From assembly GCA_021823045.1 (NCBI GenBank), contig JAKAPB010000053.1:1-8555 (forward strand): 8,555 nucleotides of DNA, given 5' to 3'. Under the pieces are notes generated by a model, which saw only the letters and a program-made list of their open reading frames with translations, did no database searches and was not told the DNA's origin. The position numbers and the translations under genes are program-made. Shown piece after piece: positions 6,159 to 8,555 of the stretch (its first letter is position 1; the number at the start of each line of letters is the position of its first letter). This stretch comes from Actinomycetes bacterium (lineage in GTDB: Bacteria; Actinomycetota; Acidimicrobiia; Acidimicrobiales; Acidimicrobiaceae).

Positions 6159-7389
6159 TGTTCATCGACCTTGGAGATTTTGCCGTAATCGACTGATAGA
6201 CCTGTTCATCCGCGACCCTTGCCGAAATGTCCCAGGTTCGCTTCTGGGCCAAAGTCTTTAGATTTTCCCCCATCTCATTTGCTTCCTTCGGATGCTCAAA
6301 AACCCATCGAATTGCACTGGACAATTCGATGGGATCTCCAGGAGCAGTAAGCAGCGCGTTCTCTCCGTGGGTCAACTCATCTGCAAAGCGTGAGATGCGC
6401 GATGCAACAACCGGTCGGCCCAAATGGGCTATTCGTCCAAGACTGGCGCTACCACCATGACTAAGGACCATGGTGTATGGAAGAACAATCACGTCAGACG
6501 CAAAAAGAGTCTTGTCAAGCTGCTCATTATCTAAATATCCCGTGAAAATTAGGTGTCCCTCGATTCCCGCATCCCTTGCTCGATCCTTTAAAGAGGCCAA
6601 GTAGGAGGCCCCACTGGTCCCAAGGTGTGGAGAGACCTCCCCAGCCAAAATAATTTGTAGGTCCGGGTATTCGTGAACAAGGAGAGATCCCGCCTCAATC
6701 AAAACTTCGAGTCCCTTTGTCGGATCTATGAATCCATGAAATAGTATGGTACGCGGTTTGGCTGGGTCCTTAGGCTCGATGCCACCTGCTCGCTCTAATC
6801 CATTCACGCCAGATTTCCAACCAACTGGGATAATCCACACCTTCCCAGGGTCAATACGGTAGAAATCGACAAGCAGATCCCGCATCGACCTTGTGCAGAC
6901 AATAATGGCCGAGCTAAGTCGGCTGATGAACCTGTAGAAGTTGCCCAGCGTCATTCCAATCAGAAATCGGTACACACGGGTGGGAATCGAATAATCATTG
7001 GGTTTGAACTTGGAGACTTCTATCACACTTTGGAACTGTACTGCCAAAGGAAACCCCTGGACTTTTAGGAGCAAAATTAGGACGGGAAAGAGTGGAATCG
7101 TTGCCCCTTTGCCGTACAAGAAGAAGTGATGAAACACATGGGCGACTGCATTACGGCGTGGGAAGATTTTGCGCGCCGCGTTTGCAATCCGTATTGGATA
7201 AAGAAAGTCATTCTTGTACCAGACCATTTGAACGGTCGGATCTTGTAGCCTATTCCCTCTTGCGATATTCGCCAGAACCGTCGTAGGGCGCTTGACTCGG
7301 AGGGCTTGAACGAACTCGTATGCGTCACGTCCAACTCCGCAATGCTCTGGAGGATACGTGGAAATGATAAGGACGGGTGGTCTCTCCAT
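6148..7389 (-). CDS. GT4-family glycosyltransferase
   Basis: This 413-residue GT-B enzyme would transfer a sugar from a nucleotide donor in the cytoplasm. The N-terminus, VLIISTYPPEHCGVGRDAYE (6-25), is the standard GT4 opening with the glycine-rich acceptor-side loop. The linker VCTRSMRDLLVDFYRIDPGKVWIIPVGW (164-191) precedes the C-terminal Rossmann domain. That domain starts at RTILFHGFIDPTKGLEVLIEA (213-233) and continues through LQIILAGEVSP and FTGYLDNEQL to LGRPVVASRISRFADEL. The usual E-x7-E pair is absent: alignment by eye places H311 and R319 there, as in a GT4 subset whose loop reads SG/GSAxLxxAxxLGRPVVA. Length is normal. It is the first gene of the minus-strand block and overlaps the DUF2079 gene by 11 bases (ATGAACAATGATCAATGA junction), so the two are very likely co-transcribed. 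A TATA-like box 26 bases before the ATG suggests a leaderless message. Confidence 0.88.
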   Translation of the reverse strand: MERPPVLIISTYPPEHCGVGRDAYEFVQALRVKRPTTVLANIARGNRLQDPTVQMVWYKNDFLYPIRIANAARKIFPRRNAVAHVFHHFFLYGKGATIPLFPVLILLLKVQGFPLAVQFQSVIEVSKFKPNDYSIPTRVYRFLIGMTLGNFYRFISRLSSAIIVCTRSMRDLLVDFYRIDPGKVWIIPVGWKSGVNGLERAGGIEPKDPAKPRTILFHGFIDPTKGLEVLIEAGSLLVHEYPDLQIILAGEVSPHLGTSGASYLASLKDRARDAGIEGHLIFTGYLDNEQLDKTLFASDVIVLPYTMVLSHGGSASLGRIAHLGRPVVASRISRFADELTHGENALLTAPGDPIELSSAIRWVFEHPKEANEMGENLKTLAQKRTWDISARVADEQVYQSITAKSPRSMNNDQ

Positions 7390-7410
7390 TCGCTAAGCTC
7401 AACCCTTTGG

Positions 7411-7422
7411 GTATTTATGTGG
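7411..7422 (-). promoter_or_regulatory. TATA-like box of the glycan operon
   Basis: The minus strand reads CCACATAAATAC here. The AT-rich core is centred at about 7415, 26 bases before the ATG at 7389. That is the spacing expected between an archaeal TATA box and the transcription start, and would give a leaderless mRNA. No Shine-Dalgarno sequence precedes this ATG, which agrees. A second AT-rich patch (GTAATATCC, about 7421-7429) lies just upstream. Confidence 0.5.
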
Positions 7423-7629
7423 ATATTACATCATTTTTCGGGCGCTTAAACTGATAGACGTCAGTAGGATAGTGCGTGCTCTCACCCATACCCGGGAATC
7501 CTCCACCACGAGATATGTCAGGCAGCAGTCAGTTACGGTAACGGACTACCATGACCTACACCCAAATTGCCGCATCCACAGGCAACCCTATTCCTACGAG
7601 ATGAAACTGACCGTCGAGTAATTTCGGTC
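7423..7629. other. Gap between the glycan operon and the ISL3 pseudogene
   Basis: No gene is visible in this 207-base stretch. It should contain the right end of the ISL3 element (after its coding sequence ends near 7630) and the upstream promoter region of the operon. The 21-base palindrome at 7527-7547 is its only clear structure. Confidence 0.4.
7527..7547. repeat. 21-base near-perfect palindrome
   Basis: AGTCAGTTAC (7527-7536) and GTAACGGACT (7538-7547) form an inverted repeat matching at nine of ten positions around a single central G. It sits between the ISL3 pseudogene and the operon promoter, about 110 bases upstream of the TATA-like box. It could be a dimeric regulator site or belong to the ISL3 end; no direct evidence separates these. 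Confidence 0.35.
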
Positions 7630-8555
7630 CATCCGGGATTGTCGTCAGGGGTCTTCGTGTAGAGCATAGGCCCCCACACCGGAATCTCACCGCGCTCCGG
7701 AAGTGGTTCTTGTTCCGGAACCAATAGGCCATCTTCTGAATCGTGGCGATCTTTGAGTTCAGTCCCTCTCCCCCCGCGTTCGTGATCCGCTGCGCGAAGT
7801 AGTTCATCCCCCCGGCGGGGTGGTCTTTGATCATCGTGCCCCTCCGCTTTATCGGCTCGACCCGGGAGTGCGTCGCCCAGAAGTGCCATCCCCCTCCAGT
7901 ATTTCCTCCCTCAGCCGAGGCTCGAGTAATCCCAGAGCTCCGCCCGAACCTCCTGCGGCGAGGAGGCTCGCCCGGTCTTGAAGTGGGACGCTTGGAGAAT
8001 GGAGAAACGGTCCCGTTCCTTTGTTGGGAGGTTCTCCCCTCGGTAGAACCAGAGATACTTGCTCCCCTTCCGCGTCGGGTCGCCTTCCTCCCAGAGTTCC
8101 CGGTGCCGCCTCTTGCGGACCTGGTTCCCCCCGCGTTTGTGTGCTCCATGATGTGGAACCTGTCGCAGACCAGCTTCTCCTTATCTCCGAGGACGTACTC
8201 CCCGATCGAGGCGAGGAAAGGGTCCCACAGGTCGAGCGCCACCACCTCGATGGCGGCCCGCCGTTCGAGGGAAAGGCTTCCGAAGACCGCCAGTGTCTCC
8301 TTCTTCCGTCCCTCGCCCACCCCCTCCCCCGTCGCCTACTCGAGGTGGTAGACCAGGGTCGCGTAGTCCGGTCAGTGTCCCACCACCTTTTCGTCGACCC
8401 CCCTGGTCTTCGGCGCGAGCAGGGGCTTTGCTACCAGACCCCGGACCAAAGCCCGCTCTTGAATGCCTCACGCCTCGTCCTGGCTGGTCCCGAGAAGCTC
8501 GGCGGCCGCTGAGGTGTCCGTCTGCGGCATCCCTTGGATGCTCCGACGCTCGAAC
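7630..8555 (-). pseudogene. ISL3-family transposase, frameshifted, N-terminus beyond window
   Basis: Read on the minus strand with frame changes, this is an ISL3 (Transposase_12/DDE_Tnp_ISL3) protein. From the edge it gives FERRSIQ, a helix-turn-helix (TSAAAELLGTSQDEA), and GIQERAL. Then come GVDEKVVGH with the first catalytic Asp (codon 8393-8395), GEGRKKETL, and VALDLWDPF with the second Asp (8231-8233). DRFHIMEH and KYLWFYRGENLPTKERDRFS follow, then WHFWATHSRVEPIKR. EGLNSKIATIQKMAY carries the catalytic Glu (7767-7769), and RCGGL and LYTKTPDDNPGW close it. In-frame stops are TGA 8468-8470, TGA 8372-8374, TAG 8336-8338 and TGA 7911-7913. Frame changes are needed near 8127-8132, 7890-7895 and 7660-7676, each at or next to a run of G. 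All three catalytic residues remain, but no intact protein can be made, so the copy is dead unless sequence errors are responsible. About the first third of the family's usual length is off-window. Confidence 0.85.

Noticed and set aside
7827..8512. Overlapping plus-strand frames of 174 and 163 codons.
   Set aside because: Both mirror the ISL3 pseudogene. Conserved ISL3 segments in the minus-strand frames explain the sequence.
1..8555. CRISPR array, toxin-antitoxin pair or defence system.
   Set aside because: No regularly spaced repeats, Cas motifs, or small paired genes of toxin-antitoxin type were seen. All intact genes fit glycan assembly or transposition.

Overview
The window looks like a mobile-element-rich accessory region of an archaeon. 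A euryarchaeon of the Thermoplasmata type would fit, but this is inference. The reasons are a TATA-like box centred about 26 bases before the start codon of the GT4 gene (leaderless archaeal style), a DUF2079 membrane protein with a long extracytoplasmic tail full of N-glycosylation sequons, and the mix of IS630, IS110 and ISL3 transposases. No ribosomal or other marker gene is present, so the taxonomy stays open.

Layout. The left end (1-864, minus strand) is an apparently intact IS630-family transposase that runs off the window. Just beyond it, on the plus strand (917-1138), is the decayed C-terminus of an IS110-family transposase with two amber stops; the IS630 element probably inserted into it. 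A gene-poor gap (1139-1374) follows, holding only a 12-codon reading frame with a strong Shine-Dalgarno sequence. The centre (1375-7389) is a minus-strand glycan-assembly block. In transcription order it holds a GT4 glycosyltransferase (7389-6148), a DUF2079 polytopic membrane protein overlapping it by 11 bases (6158-4014), a 0.6-kb gap with a decayed reading frame and a hairpin, a second GT4-like glycosyltransferase (3389-2226), and a class I SAM methyltransferase (2103-1375). The right end (7630-8555, minus strand) is an ISL3-family transposase pseudogene broken by four in-frame stops and three frame changes.

The glycan genes plausibly work together. The two GT4 enzymes would add sugars on the cytoplasmic side of the membrane. 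The DUF2079 protein resembles GT-C lipid-sugar-dependent transferases and could act on the outer face. The methyltransferase could modify a sugar or lipid intermediate. Base composition differs sharply: the 60-base row at 541-600 (IS630) is 63% GC, the row at 3241-3300 (glycosyltransferase) is 38%. Together with three unrelated insertion sequences at the borders, this points to a horizontally acquired, turned-over surface-polysaccharide island rather than a wholly new system. The least explained sequence is the decayed frame at 3567-3962.
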